A stretch of 64,000 nucleotides of DNA from Lutjanus erythropterus (lineage: Eukaryota > Chordata > Actinopteri > Lutjaniformes > Lutjanidae), in NCBI GenBank assembly GCA_020091685.1, contig CM034604.1, positions 9,790,519-9,854,518 of the forward strand, given 5' to 3'. A program made the position numbers and the translations under genes. Positions 11,930 through 23,765 of the stretch are shown here, piece after piece; position 1 is the first letter of the stretch; the number at the start of each line of letters is the position of its first letter. The notes beneath the pieces were generated by a model. That model did no database searches, had not been told where the DNA came from, and saw only the letters and a program-made list of their open reading frames with translations.

Positions 11930-13175
11930 GTGAGTGTCCCTCTTTAAATTGTCTGCCAGTGAGTGTGCTTGTTCGGGGATGGTGTGGTTTTTTGAAAAAG
12001 TGCAAAAAATGAACAAGAAAAAAAAATGTTCCCTCCCAAATGTCACATCTCAGAATCATTGTGATTCATGTCTCATATTGTGATGAGTACCATTAAGATG
12101 CTTAATCACTGCAAACATAATTAAACCAATCAGCGTTCCTCTCAAGCTGAGCTCTGAGGATGACTGCGCTGAGTTAGAAAAAGGGCTTTTTAACCGAGAG
12201 CATCTCCAGCTGAAAGCAAAAGATCAACTTTTAAAAGTTTTAAGAGTGCCATTAGATAAACCTTTCATCCATGCATTATTCATGGCTGCCATGTTTCTTT
12301 CTAGTTCACTGCCTGTTGTTCACCGCGCCTCTCTCTGACCTTGTGCACTTGTCTTGTCAACCTTTGGGGTGACAAATCCCTTTAAAACAAAGTTTTAAGC
12401 AGGGTGAGGATTTTAATGGGTGACTCTAAATAAAAGGTTGAGTACACATTATTTAAAATAGAAAAAAAAAACGTAATAAAAGAATGCATTCACATCCCCG
12501 GGGGTTGTTGTTTTTTTTTTTTTTAAAGATCCTGAACAGTGTAAGCACCAGTTTACATTCTAAAATCTGCCACCTGGTCTTCCTTTCAGAGCAGAAAGCA
12601 ATTTAAAATAATTGTGAGCCTTTCGAGCAATAACTTTAAAAATGTCTGAGGTGAACCAGTAACAATTATCTCTAACATCTTTTGCAATGGTCTCATTATT
12701 AAAATGGGTGTGAAGTGCTCCATTGCTCCTCACAGGTAAACACACCACGCTTCTTGGGAAATAATGACATCTCTATGATCAAAAGATTTTTTTTATTATT
12801 ATTCTAGGGAGCGCTGCCCTGAATGCACTTAATTTACAAAGCTGTTTTATTCACCGGTTTTATTTAACACGTCGCCAGCATGCCAAATCCCAGACCATGA
12901 TTGTCAATGGACGAGCCTAATGAGTAAATATTACAACTTATATCTGGGCAGCATTGACATATAACCTCTGATGTTTAATTATCTTAATAAATTGAGTTGT
13001 GCTATTCAGTGTTTTCATGCAATATTTAAGACTTTAACTTTTTTAACATAACTTCCTGCAAAGAACACAATGTCTGAATTAATTTCTTTTCCAATTTTAT
13101 CAGTTATCAGTGCCAATATTGGCACATGCAGCTAATAGCCAATCAAGAGTCAGAGCTGTAGTGTGTTGAAATTAT
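11930..13175 (+). other. Presumed first-intron sequence with regulatory-looking tracts
   Basis: After the donor the sequence is unique and AT-rich. Tracts at 12050-12360 and 12560-12970 have the texture of conserved non-coding elements; the latter is listed separately. Poly-A and poly-T runs at 12463, 12510 and 12788 are simple repeats. Confidence 0.35.
12560..12970. promoter_or_regulatory. Candidate intronic enhancer(s)
   Basis: Two unique blocks flank a T-run. Block one, 12590-12750, contains 'aatttaaaataattgtgagcc', 'aacaattatctc' and 'ggtctcattattaaaatggg'. Block two, 12805-12970, contains 'cacttaatttacaaagc', 'catgattgtcaatgg' (a TGATTGTCA word like Pbx/Meis sites), 'cctaatgagtaaatatt' and 'gtttaattatctt'. 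The density of homeodomain-type sites and lack of repeats suggest enhancers, but this is appearance only. Confidence 0.3.
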
Positions 13176-13560
13176 AAATCAGGGGTTCCCAACCTTTTTT
13201 TGTCTGATGTAACCATCATCCCTGTCAGATTAAATCAAATACTCCATCATCAACTCCGACCATCAAGTTCTCAATGTGTTTCAACTGATTTTAAAGTGGA
13301 TGTTAAGTGAAACTACAAAAATGTGGATATTGTTACATAAATGAAATTGTCAATGTTTTGATTTGGTCAAGTTTGTGTTGTACCCACTGAAGCTGTTTAC
13401 CATTTATCAGTTGATTATTAATTATCTCAGCTGTTTATCCATTACCTTTGGCTCACCATTTCAACCAGTTATCCATTACTTTTAGCTAACAGCTTCAACC
13501 ATTTATCCATTATTTTTAACTCACACTTCCAACCCTTTATTCATCACCTTTAGCCACCTA
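13176..13560 (+). repeat. Fish repeat starting AGGGGTTCCCAACCTTTTT, with 34-bp tandem units
   Basis: The start 'caggggttcccaaccttttttt' matches a repeat common in percomorphs. Inside, 13433-13560 holds about 3.5 copies of a ~34-bp unit of the form 'TTATCCATTACTTTTAGCTCACA-CTTCAACCA', diverged from each other. No matching right terminus is visible. Confidence 0.55.
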
Positions 13561-15403
13561 TCTATATTCTTGCTGAACTTATTTTCTAGTTTTCATGCAA
13601 TCTTTATGGCAACATGTGACTTTAATGTCTTACAAGTGACTGGTGGCCAACAACTTAAAATTAACAGCATATCAATGTAAAGATACTCCTGCATTCATAG
13701 TTTTACTTAAGAGAACGTATAATCAGCTAAATGTATTCAAAATATCAAAAGTAAAAGCACTTGTCTATATTTTTATTGTATGATTTCCATTACTGATGGA
13801 TTAGTTCATATGGCAGCAGCATTTTAATCTGGCTGGTCAAGATGGACTTATTTTAAGTCTTTATACACTTGTAGGTAGCTGTCATTTTTCAATCAGAAAT
13901 GCTGACCAATGTGTGTAACTTCATGTTACGTGAAATTACACACATTCACTGTGAGGATTTGCTGCTTTTTAAAATAAAATTGTCAGGCATAATAAATTCA
14001 GAAACATCATTGTGGGCTCTGGAAAATATTTTTCAGCTATTTTTCACTATTCCCAGATGTTTGACATCAGAACAATTCACTGATTAATTACAAAATTGTC
14101 TCAGGAAAAATGGTACTTGCAACCCTATTTATAACATCACCTCACATTTGCATACAGAATTTGAATTTGTAAAGTAACTAGTGGCCATAGCAGTCAAATA
14201 AAAGCAGCAAAATACAATATTCTTAAATGTAGGTGACATTTTCAAATCTTTTAAAATCACTGCAAATTTCACGCTTCATCATTCATGCATCGGTTCTGAA
14301 AATATGTCACGGAGGTGTCAGTGTGGGTGACAGCTCAACATGCACCTTCTGGAGCGTAGGGGTTCAAGTGCTGAAAAGGAGCTCCTTCACCTATAATTGC
14401 TTTAGGGGACAGGCAGGTAGTCAGGAACGGTTTTATATGGAAGTACATGAATGAGCCTATTTGACAGCTGGAATGTGTTTTTGTACGACGTCGGGGGGGA
14501 AGAAAGAGGCACAGATTCAAGACTCGGTTTCAAACTGTCCATTTAAGACAGAATTTACAACATTATTTTGACTCAATATGTCTAAATATATCAGAAATCA
14601 TTTATAAAGACAAAAAAGCAGGATATGATGAGAATAAAAAAAAACATATTTTATGGAATTCTTGGCTTTTAATTATTAAACTGTTCATTTAAATTACTTT
14701 CCTATTTAGGTACACTCACAGTTCACAGGAATTAATCACGGTCCTGGCAGGAATCAATCCTCCGACAAGCCCAATCCTATCGTACTATAGAGTCAGCTGA
14801 CCGCAGCAGCTAACTGACAGCATGAATCAGACGTTGTCTGGTGCTGGACATGGCCCGAGGGCAGAGCTCAGATATGCGGCGAGGGAGCAGAAGGAGAGGG
14901 CTAAAAAGGGAGCAGCGTGAGGAGAGCATTGAGAAAGATCCGAGGGTGAGGAGGGGGGCGAGACAGAAAGAGAGAGAGAGAGAAAGAGAGTAGACCATAG
15001 ACGGGTTCTCTGGCCAACTGGGAGATCCAGCACAAGGAGAAGCTTGTTCTTGCACTGCCTCGTCGTTCTCTGGGCATGTAGCAGGAGGACACGGCCTCCC
15101 TCCAATGAAAGAAAAATAGACTTGAATACCAGAGGATAATGTGATTACAGGCAAATAGGAGAATGGAGGTTAATTGGAGTTAAGTGTCTATAAAAACGAC
15201 CCTATATATACATCTACATGTCAACCTATTCTGCCAGCAGGGCTTGAATTCTTATTGCCTCCTTTAAAATAAACACATAGTTCAGAAAGAATGTTGCAAG
15301 TGTATATTTTGTGAAGATAATACCTGGACAATCATTAGATTATAGTCAATACCAGACATGTGATTAGAATAACATGAGGAGCGATGTAAAAAACATGAAG
15401 TGC
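13561..15403. other. Unique sequence, GA-rich tract
   Basis: No exon supported. 13680-13800 contains fragments of the AGTAAAAGTAC repeat family. A (GA)n-type run lies at 14961-14990 inside a GA-rich, CpG-bearing stretch (14820-15110) whose minus strand gives a 114-codon Ser/Leu/Pro-rich frame; this reflects the pyrimidine-rich composition. Confidence 0.4.
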
Positions 15404-16396
15404 TACACTCTTAGAAATAAAAGTGCAAACTAGAACCACAAAGGGTTCTTTGGCTTGTCCCCATCAGAGACCTATTTTGGTTCTACTTGGAATCATTTCA
15501 GGGCCCTTTTCCACCACATAAGCGCTTGTTCTTGACCCGTTCAAGACCCTTGGTACCTGGGTGCCATCTAGTGAATCAGCCTGCATTTCCACCAGTTTTG
15601 AGTGGAACCATGGTAAACAATGGCGTCATTAAACTTGCTATTTTTTGGTTCCAGGTGGGAACCAACATTTCAGGTTCTGAACCTGTTTATTTGTAGTAGA
15701 GATACTTCAAACTTAGGTGCTTTAACCAGAATGGGGCCAGTTCCGTGTTAGTGGAAAAGGTCTGTCAGGGGGTTCTACCTAGAAGAGGTATGCCTACAAC
15801 CATCTGTGAATGGTTCCATCTAGAACCCTTTCTTGGGGTTCTATCCAGAACCTTCCCACCTTCTTGCTAACAAGAACCTACCCACGGGTTTCTACTGAGA
15901 ACCCTTTTATATTCCAAGGGTTTCATCTTCAACCCAACCATTGGATTCTACCAAGCACCCTTTTATATTCTAAGGGTTTCGTGTAGAACCCACCCAGGTG
16001 GTTCCGCCAAGAACCCTTTTATATTCCAAGTGTTTCATCTAGAATCCACCCACAGGGTTCTACCGAGCATATATAGCTTTATATAGCCCCCACCCAGGGT
16101 GTTCTACTGAGAACCCGTTCATATTCAAAGGGTTTCATGAAGAACCCACCCAGGAGGTTTTAGCGAGCACCCCTTTGTATTCTGAGGGTTTTATGTAAAA
16201 CACACCCACGGAGGTCTGAAAATATATTTAAAACGGTTTCACCTATGACACTTCTTTAGTGGGTTCTACAAAGACCCATAATGTGTTCTATAGATCAGGT
16301 TAAAAAAATAGAATTCCATAGATTTGTTCTGCATTCTGAGTAGAACCTCAGCCCTTTAGGAAGAACCCTTTTGGAACCCTTACTCCTAAGAGTGTA
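15404..16396 (+). mobile_element. CACTCTTAG non-autonomous DNA element with internal minisatellite, copy 1
   Basis: The ends are TACACTCTTAGAAATAA on the left and CTAAGAGTGTA on the right, i.e. terminal inverted repeats beginning CACTCTTAG and flanked by TA on both sides, consistent with a TA target duplication. Between them, mainly 15780-16210, lie about six diverged copies of a 55-56-bp unit of the form 'aagggtttcatctagaaccc / acccagggggttctacc / gagaacccttttatattcc'. The same family occurs at 27700-28008 and, inverted, at 58731-59736. Similar GGTTCTnnAGAACC-rich elements are widespread in teleosts. No transposase frame. Confidence 0.75.
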
Positions 16397-17290
16397 GCAG
16401 TATCTCACATGCATCTGGAGGTCGAATGGAGTGATTCAACACCAGTCATGATAAATCCCAGCCGTTCCTGTTTTCATCAAATGCTCATAATCTCGCACTT
16501 GTGACCACTGATGGCCTGTTTATATGTTGGACCTGTCATTCAGACAGACAGACCGTCTTTGCAAAGGTAAAAACGCCTCACCTCAGAAAACAACCTTGAC
16601 CTCTAAAAGACGACCAGAGCTGAACACGGGAGGAAAAAATGACTTGTTTTTGCCATACTTCAGCTCCCAGGATGCCTTTTTTTTTGGCAGGCGCATTGAC
16701 ATTCACAGTGTCATGGTAAATGCGTCTCAACATTAGGTGACAAATGATTTTTTTTTTTTTTTAAACACATTACTGAACATTTACAGGCACCTTTGATTGT
16801 TTCTTTACAGAACAGTATAAAAGGAAAATCACAGCTTTGATTGCTGCGGTAACAATGTTCTGCAATTCCAGCCACTTAGGGATGAAGAAAGCCCATAAAC
16901 ATTCAAAACAGCTATTTAAACCTGGCTCGCACGGCCTTCTGTATCAAAAAGACCAAGAGACTATCACACTGTAAATAACAAATTACATTATTAGACCGGC
17001 ACGTAATTGGGCTGTTTGGAAATTTGTTTGACCATGTGAATTGTGGAAGACATGACTGTAACAAGCAAGTGAACATGACTTTGAATCAGATAAAATTATA
17101 TTTCAACTGAAATATACATTACTTCCTTTTTTTATGTGATTACTTAATACTTTTTAAAATCTTTTCTACTATGTAAAGAGTTATTGTGATGACAGATTTA
17201 TAAGATTTATAAATTAGTGTCATAATCTGGTTGTGTTTAAATGGTAACCACAGACATGTGAAAGATTTCACGAGAGTGATGACTTAAACA
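16397..17290. other. Unique sequence
   Basis: No gene seen. The tract 'aacaaattacattattagaccggcacgtaattgggctgtttgg' near 16978 looks like a possible conserved non-coding core. T-runs occur at 16677 and 16749. Confidence 0.35.
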
Positions 17291-17631
17291 CAGAGGTTCT
17301 CAAAGTTTTGATGACTGGGTGCAAATAAGGGAGCCAACTTTGAGGATCCAATATGAATATGAACTTGTCATCGGATTTGTGATTAGCCTGATAAGAGCGT
17401 TTAGTTGTAGCTTCCTACAAGATGTCATTCCTAACCTGACAGATGCTTGTTGGGGTGGCGCAGTTTGATGCAGCAGCCAAGTTGTGTATTACATAGGCTA
17501 TTCAAAGTGAACATACTGAAATGGACTGCAGATGATTCAAATATAATACATGCATCATGTGACAGTCAGGGGTGACACAAAATGTTTTTGAGGCCATCAC
17601 CGTACTATGGGCCACACTTTGAAAACCTCTA
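17291..17631. mobile_element. hAT-like MITE with AGAGGTTCTCAAAGT ends
   Basis: The left end CAGAGGTTCTCAAAGTTTTGATG pairs with the reverse complement of the right end (TAGAGGTTTTCAAAGTGTGGCCC), giving inverted repeats of about 17 bases with two or three mismatches. The interior 'gtcaggggtgacacaaaatg' fits the well-known fish CAGTGGTTCTCAAACTTTTT group. The 8-base flanks (cttaaaca, tagtgatt) do not match, so the insertion is old or my boundaries are slightly off. Length is 341 bp. Confidence 0.6.
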
Positions 17632-17869
17632 TAGTGATTTTGTCTCTAAAGAAAAAGAAGAATAAAGATCTAAGGTGTTGTTGCATCATGAAACATAAAA
17701 CATGAGCTTGTACAACGTGCACTGCTAAGAAACAGCAATGAGAGCTTCACAAAATCTTCATCTAGGGTCGAGTGGACTTTCTGTGGAATATAGTTGACAA
17801 AGAAGAAGAAGGGGGGAATTACATTGCATGCATTGGAGAGATGTCAGAGCGAGGGGGTTCCCCACATAC
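17632..17869. other. Short unrecognised spacer
   Basis: Contains an AAGAAGAAG-type run and no gene. It may hold the 3' part of the neighbouring SINE. Confidence 0.35.
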
Positions 17870-17992
17870 ATATATATACATATAGTCAGGCACAGTGAGC
17901 AGTTGGGGGTTTGGGGTGAACTGGCACCTCTCCAGCTACCAGTCCACGCTCCGTACGGGACTTGAACCGGCGACCCTCCGGTTCCCACTGTC
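17870..17992 (-). repeat. tRNA-derived SINE, 5'-truncated
   Basis: The minus strand reads GGGAACCGGAGGGTCGCCGGTTCAAGTCCC, which contains a consensus pol III B box (GGTTCAAGTCC), then 'gtacggagcgtggactggtagctggagaggtgcc'. This is a fish SINE I recognise. The A-box part expected before the GGGAACC block is absent, so the copy starts inside its tRNA-like head. The tail beyond 'cccccaactgctcactgtgcc' is cut or diverged. Confidence 0.7.
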
Positions 17993-20218
17993 TGTGACTC
18001 TGTATGTTATTACTGGAATCACAGTGTCACTTACAGAGTGCTGAGTCAGACTAGCTGTTGCTGTGAGTTTTGACAAATTGTTGTCACAATATCGGGTCCC
18101 ATGAAAGACAGACTGCTTATGTTCACCAGAGCCCCTTCTTTTAATAATGTTGGATAAACACAGCACTAATTGTGCGTGAGCTAAATGTTCAGTAGTTGTT
18201 GAAATTGTAAAAAAAAAGTTGTGTTGAATGGAAATCACGGCTAACTCGCTTCCCCTTTCTGAGTGATAGTGAGTTAGCCTGGTTTGGGAGCCATGCCATT
18301 GTTCAGATTGCCCATTATTTCGAAATCCCAATAGTCCACGAAAGAAAAATGTTCAATCGTAATCAAAGCCAATTTGTCTGATACGCCATTGCATGGGAAA
18401 TAGCCCTACCATTAACCCTAAAATCTAATTAACGAATATCAAACATGCTTGGTTTTGCCAGAATAGCCAAGATAACAAATGAATAGTTGGCTATTAAGAC
18501 GGCTATTTAATCCGCCTATATCTAATGACTCGGGTAATGAGGGTGAAGCGACGTTCCAAATTTGCAACAGTAAAATCTGTTGAAATGTTGTTTGGTGTAG
18601 GGCCAGAAAGAGCCTATTAAGGGCAAACCCACTCCGCTAAATTAGTACCATGGACAGAACAGTCACTAAACTAAACTAAACAGTTTAGTGCAGCGTTTTC
18701 TCAAACTTTTGTGCATGCACTTGGGCTGCGTTGTCAGGCTCATCTCATTATTTTTATTTCCTCTCAGCAGGAAAAAGAATATAGGACATTTTAGCCCACT
18801 TCACAAATGAGATTTGGGGAGAATTAACAGGCTCTGCTTTTTTCCTCTCTTCAGTAAAAAAATAAAAATGTAATGCTATACAAACAGTGTCCAGCAGATG
18901 CAATTCTTAAATTAGCAGTCCACAGTCTTTTATTTATTTGGTGACCCAAATAAAATCTCCTGTGACCAACCTGTTGGTCACCACCCAGTCTCTATGTGCT
19001 TTAGTGTATTTTCGGGGCAATGGGCCATCTGAGCATGGGGCGTTAGGGGTAACAGGCTGTCAGACATGGGACTATTGGGGTTTCATAATATTTGGCTGTC
19101 TCTGGGCAGTCCCCTCGGCTTGCTGGCTTCCACTTTCCAAGCAACTTGACAGCACGATGGGTCCATCCAAATATTTTAATTTTATGAATGGACAGATGTC
19201 TTAAATTACTAACAGCAAGCAACACTTCATGCTGAAATGGGTGGGAACACTTGTAGTATTGAGGCTGTACGGGGCTGTGATTGTTGTGATTCAGTGTTTC
19301 AGTCAGGAGTAAACGCTTGACAGTGCATCTCCTAGCAACTCTGGCTCTCAAATGTCATCCAACAGCTGGCACGTACGCCTAAACAGAGGTCAGAATCTTT
19401 CCACAAATATATCAGAACATTACTTTATTATATTGATTGATTGATTGGATGATTTAAATAAAAAGTATAAACTTTAAATGCCTTTACACAACAAGTGAGG
19501 ATACATTTCAGTTTGAATTTATTTAAATTTATCTGGAAAATAGTTAATTTATCATCACATAACTTGAAATAACTTTAATATTTTATGTCAGCTTGAGAAG
19601 AAAATGTAAACATGTCATGCCATTTTGAGAAGTACAGTGCTGTGTATGATTGAGGGAGCTGACACACAAGTTTTACGGCCCATAAGCAGGGCCGTTCTTG
19701 TTTGCTTTGGAGCCGTCTGAAAGCAGCCAAAAAAGCGACGGCGAATGCCAGCCGGAGCAGCTGCCAGCAGGCGTACAGCACACAACACAGAGCCCTCCGC
19801 TCCCTGATTTTCTGCTCCAACCACACTGAACTTTTTAGGAGGCTCCGTGCTGCTGACGCATTTTGGACCCCGCCAACCTCACCTCCACCCTCATCATTTT
19901 CCCCCCTTATCTTAAATTTTATGTTCACACCTCGTAAAAACTCAATTTGTCTCGTAAGTCTGATCTTTAGGACCGAGATCCTTCTTGTCATTTACAGGCG
20001 ATGGTGCATTTTGCGTTCGGGCGTTGTAAACCTATCAGGATTAGTTTTTGTGGTAACGACACTGCTTGCACGTACAGTTTTCTACAATAGAACCAAAACA
20101 GAAAGCTGCACATTGGATGAAATGTGGAGATATATGCTCTCACACTTTAGCACCACAGCAACAGAACGGAGGCCTACAGGCAGCGTCAGAGACAAGAAAG
20201 TGCAGCCATGTTCATGTG
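17993..20218. other. Mostly unique sequence
   Basis: No exon supported. 'cagcgttttctcaaacttttgtgcatgcac' at 18692 may be a scrap of the 17291-type element. A (TTGA)n run lies at 19433-19450. The 19650-19880 section is CpG-richer and lies under two opposed frames of 138 and 177 codons without domains; it could be a conserved non-coding tract. Confidence 0.4.
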
Positions 20219-20345
20219 GCAGCAGTGGAAAGTAACTACATTTACTCAAGTACTGTACTGTAGATACTTGAGTATTTCCATTTTCTGCTACTTTCTACTA
20301 CCACTATTTCAGGGGGATATTATACCCCTTACAAAAAGAGCATTG
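20219..20345 (+). repeat. ACTTGAGTA-type hAT-like repeat, left end
   Basis: 'CAGCAGTGGAAAGTAACTACATTTACTCAAGTACTGTACT' and 'tacttgagtatttccattttctgctactttctactaccac' match the left end of a very common percomorph repeat. A second left end in the same orientation is at 60973. The right terminus is not found. Confidence 0.65.
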
Positions 20346-20504
20346 TCTGGTTTTGGCTCCTTATCATGTTTTAGACGTCCATGCTTTCTTCTGTAATTAC
20401 TGTTTAAGATGTTTCATTTAAATAACTGTTCAATCAGCGGAAATAATGAATACAAATATGAATACAAATTAAAGTAACTGAACTTTCTTTTTCTCTGTCC
20501 TGCA

Positions 20505-20945
20505 CAGTAAAAATCACAGAGTCAAAATTAACCCACTTTGGGTTGATATAGCACCAGTGCAACAAAGGGTTGTCTTGGTAACTTGTACCATTGTAGTTTT
20601 ATGCCGAGTCGATATATATTGCGATTCTACAAGGATTTCAATTAGATGTTATGATTTATTGCAATTTCTGTTGCTTTTTTAAACACCAGACCATGGGAAA
20701 AACAAGCATACACTGATTTCCAAAATCAATGCACACTCCATGTCCATCAACCTTTCTGAGTTTTATTTCAGCAGCATTTTTGCCGTAGTATTTAAGTAAA
20801 CCGCTACATTTAGCTGTCCCTGCACAGCAAGCTAGTACCATAAGAAAATAATGAATAAAATAAGATGTTAGGCCAGAGTTAAATGAGACCCTGGCTGTAT
20901 TTTTTGAACCCATTGGGAATTTTGAGTCACAGTTTTGACCCTTTG
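20505..20945. repeat. Possible MITE with GGGTTGA words
   Basis: 'cacagtaaaaatcacagagtcaaaattaacccactttgggttgatatagc' at the left and 'gaacccattgggaattttgagtcacagttttgaccc' at the right resemble the two ends of fish elements whose ends encode ACAGTAAAAA-GTCAA-TTGGGTT patterns. The inverted match is weak (about 10-12 bases), so this is tentative. Confidence 0.35.
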
Positions 20946-21082
20946 AGGTTGCTGTGGCTGGTCAGTGTGCACTGCTGAAGCAGAGTAACAGAGTTAGTAG
21001 CAATATGAAGTCAGAAGCAATTAATTTGTTTCCACAGATCAGGGGGAAATACACGCCCGAAAGTCTGAGCACACATGCTGTG

Positions 21083-21470
21083 TTATGTTAAATGAATAGT
21101 TCACCCACAAATGAAAATCCAGCCATTATCTACTCACCCTCATGCTGACTGAAAGTCAGGTTTAGTTTCTTAGTCCACAAAACACTGCTGGAGTTTAACA
21201 AGAAAACAGCACTGCAGAATCTCCCAAACAACTGAATGAATGGTGACCAGATTTCAAATGTGGGAAACAACTGGGGAAAAGAAAAACACATAAAATGTCT
21301 TCATATCGCTCGTCTTGTGTAATTCAACTCTGCCATGCTATTCACACGCACAAAAACGTGACTCCAAGCCAAAGATCAACAGTGAATTACACCAGATAGG
21401 CAGTATGGAGGCATTTTTTCTGTTTTTTGTTTGTTTGTGGACTAAAAACTACCCTCAGACCTTCAATCAG
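21083..21470 (+). repeat. Percomorph interspersed repeat (CACAAATGAAAATCCAGCCATTATCTACTCACC)
   Basis: The order 'ttcacccacaaatgaaaatccagccattatctactcaccctcatgctgactgaaag', 'agtccacaaaacactgctggag', 'gaatctcccaaacaactgaa', 'aaaatgtcttcatatcgctcgtcttgtgtaat' matches a repeat I remember from many percomorphs. Class unknown to me; no inverted ends seen. Confidence 0.55.
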
Positions 21471-21814
21471 CATAATAATGACTAAATTTTCTTTATTTGG
21501 GTCCCTTTAAGCATGTGAAGCAAAATAGATGTGTTTAAGATAACATTGCCACAGCTGGCAAAAACTGTGTTTGCATTTTTAAACTCCAGACGTAAGATCT
21601 TATGACCCCTCAGATTTATCTTGTGATCCTCTGTAAGGGGTGCGAACCTTATGTTGGGAAACACCGGACTGAACTACCAAACTGTGTATGAAGTAGTTAA
21701 AAGTAGCTCCACCTCAACCAGCTACAACAATAACATGCTGTTCACACACTGATGTCTCAGTATTAACAATGTAATAATGTCATCCATTACAGAAAATCAG
21801 TCACAGGGGACATT

Positions 21815-22160
21815 TTACTGCAGATCAGCACTTTTCGATCCTTTTAATGTGGTTTTGTGCCGGCACTTTTACTTAAGTTCTAAATACTTGTTCCACCGTT
21901 GTGTGGCAGTCCAGCTAGATGTGATGTCACCATCATATGTTTCGTGTTATGCCTCACGAGTGACGCAAAGGACGGTCTGAAATCTGATTTGCGTGGCTCG
22001 GCTAAGTCATTTAAAATTTGATTTGAGTCAGATTTCAAACCACCTACAGCATGACTCCTACGTGTTTCTTGCCATCCACACTTGTTAAAGGCAATCTGAT
22101 TCCAATCTGGATATGCCCAAAATCTGATTTAGGCTGCCAGTCCAAACGTAACCTTAGTCC
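21815..22160. repeat. Probable interspersed repeat with AAATCTGATTT words
   Basis: The tract contains repeated 'gtctgaaatctgatttg', 'aaatttgatttgagtcagatttcaaa', 'gcaatctgattccaatctgg' and 'aaaatctgatttaggctgccagtccaaacgtaacc', in both orientations, as in a fish element built from inverted CTGATTT blocks. Boundaries are approximate. Confidence 0.4.
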
Positions 22161-23356
22161 CTGTGTTTACCCATATTCTCTGTTCCTCTCATTCTTCTAT
22201 TTATCTCCCCTGTGTATCTGTCTTCAGCCCTTTTTATTTATTCTCTTCTCTCACTCTTTCTCTCACCAGACGCTGTCAGTTTCACTGTTGCAATACCAAA
22301 ACGTATGACTCAGTGATGCGGGTTGGATCACAGGTCTAGTCAAAATAACACACCGGCTACACCTCTGAGCTAAACACCATATAGACATTATGCAACTCCC
22401 TGGACTTGCAGGTATTGCTCACCTTAAAGATTTTCTTTATTAAACCTTCTCGGCCGCTATAAAATCCACTGCATAATATCGCGAAATGAAATCATCCTTT
22501 CATATGGGAACAAATTTAATCATATTGTTTATATGTACTGCTTTAATACCACCTGATACATGATTCATTCTCAATAAGACAGTTCAAAACATGTCCATCC
22601 AGACTGAGCTTTCCCTGCCTGTCCTGTTTTCAGTCAGACAGGCTCTGTTAAATGCATTAAAATTTAAGTGAATAATGCTTAAAAATAATATTTTATTGCG
22701 ACCATTTAATTTACAAACACTCAAATGATGACAAATCAAATTCACAGGTCACTGTTAATAATCTTTTAAATCCAATTTTTGGGGTCTGTCTCAACAAGAT
22801 CTATCAGCAAAACTGGTTTTAGTTTATTTCAAAATATAAGAGTTTAAGTTTGACTTAAAACTCAACAATTTAGTGAATCCAGTTGCCTTGAAGTCAAGGG
22901 TGGACAAAAGGGTAGATACAGAAGGGATTTGTCCTTGCCAGTGTCCAGGGACTATTGAATTGTCCCTAGCAATAACTGTGATTAAAAAAAATTAAATATA
23001 TCTATATATATATGTTGTCTGTCAGTGTTAGTTAGTGAGATTCAGTATTGTGACAAAGCACCTGTGCTAATAATAGATGCAAAACAATGCACCTTTAAGT
23101 TTTGAAAGATTGTGTGCTCCCCCACAGTATGTCTGATATTGGTTTGATCCACTCCCTGCCTATAGTACTGTTTGCAGTTTGCTCTGCCACAATATTTCAT
23201 GAATAAAATTAAGTGACTAGCGACACATCCAGTGAGTTATTCAGAGCGTCAGGGGGAAAGTGAGAAAATTCTATTATTTTATAGTTTATTTCCATGCATA
23301 CTAGACTCACAGGCAGGAAAGTGACAGCTTTTACTATGTTTAAGGGGAAATGTTCC
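22161..23356. other. Unrecognised AT-rich sequence
   Basis: No gene or clear element. 'atatctatatatatatg' at 22998 is a short AT microsatellite. Confidence 0.4.
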
Positions 23357-23765
23357 CAGGGGTGTTTCTAGACGGGGGGCATGGGGGTTGCACTGGCCAC
23401 CCCTTAAATCTGGTTAGCCACCCCATTGTCCTGAAGTACGATTGGTTACCTGTCCAGTGAGAGGCGGGACCTTAGTTTGACGAGTATTTGCTACTATTCA
23501 TTTTTGCGCAAGGTTAATTCACAGAAATAAGATGCAATGGAGGTACAAGTTCTTTCTGAAGAATAAAGTATGGAAGCTTTATTTTATATTCTTATGTCAC
23601 AACTCTGGTAGGAATATTTATGTTTTAAATAAAAACAATAAATAAACATAGGAATGTAAGAAACTGGAAGTTACTGTAATGTTAGTAATTAAAGTAGATC
23701 TGAGACCTGAGCAGTCAGTGCCCCACTTGGGCCACCCCAGTCAGAAAAGTCTGGACACGCCCCTG
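23357..23765. mobile_element. hAT-like MITE with CAGGGGTGTTTCTAGAC ends
   Basis: Left end CAGGGGTGTTTCTAGAC and right end GTCTGGACACGCCCCTG form inverted repeats of 17 bases with four mismatches. The interior carries 'gggggcatgggggttgcactggccacccct' and, near the other end, 'ccccacttgggccacccc', as in a known family of fish hAT MITEs. Flanking octamers aatgttcc and cttgtccc agree at five of eight positions, compatible with an old 8-bp target duplication. Length is 409 bp. Confidence 0.7.

Noticed and set aside
17935..17992. Possible tRNA gene on the minus strand
   Set aside because: Only the B-box half is tRNA-like; it is followed by SINE body sequence and lacks acceptor-stem pairing.
19575..20235. 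Opposed frames of 138 codons (-) and 177 codons (+)
   Set aside because: They overlap each other and the 3' end of the + frame enters a hAT-like repeat; no domain or splice pattern.
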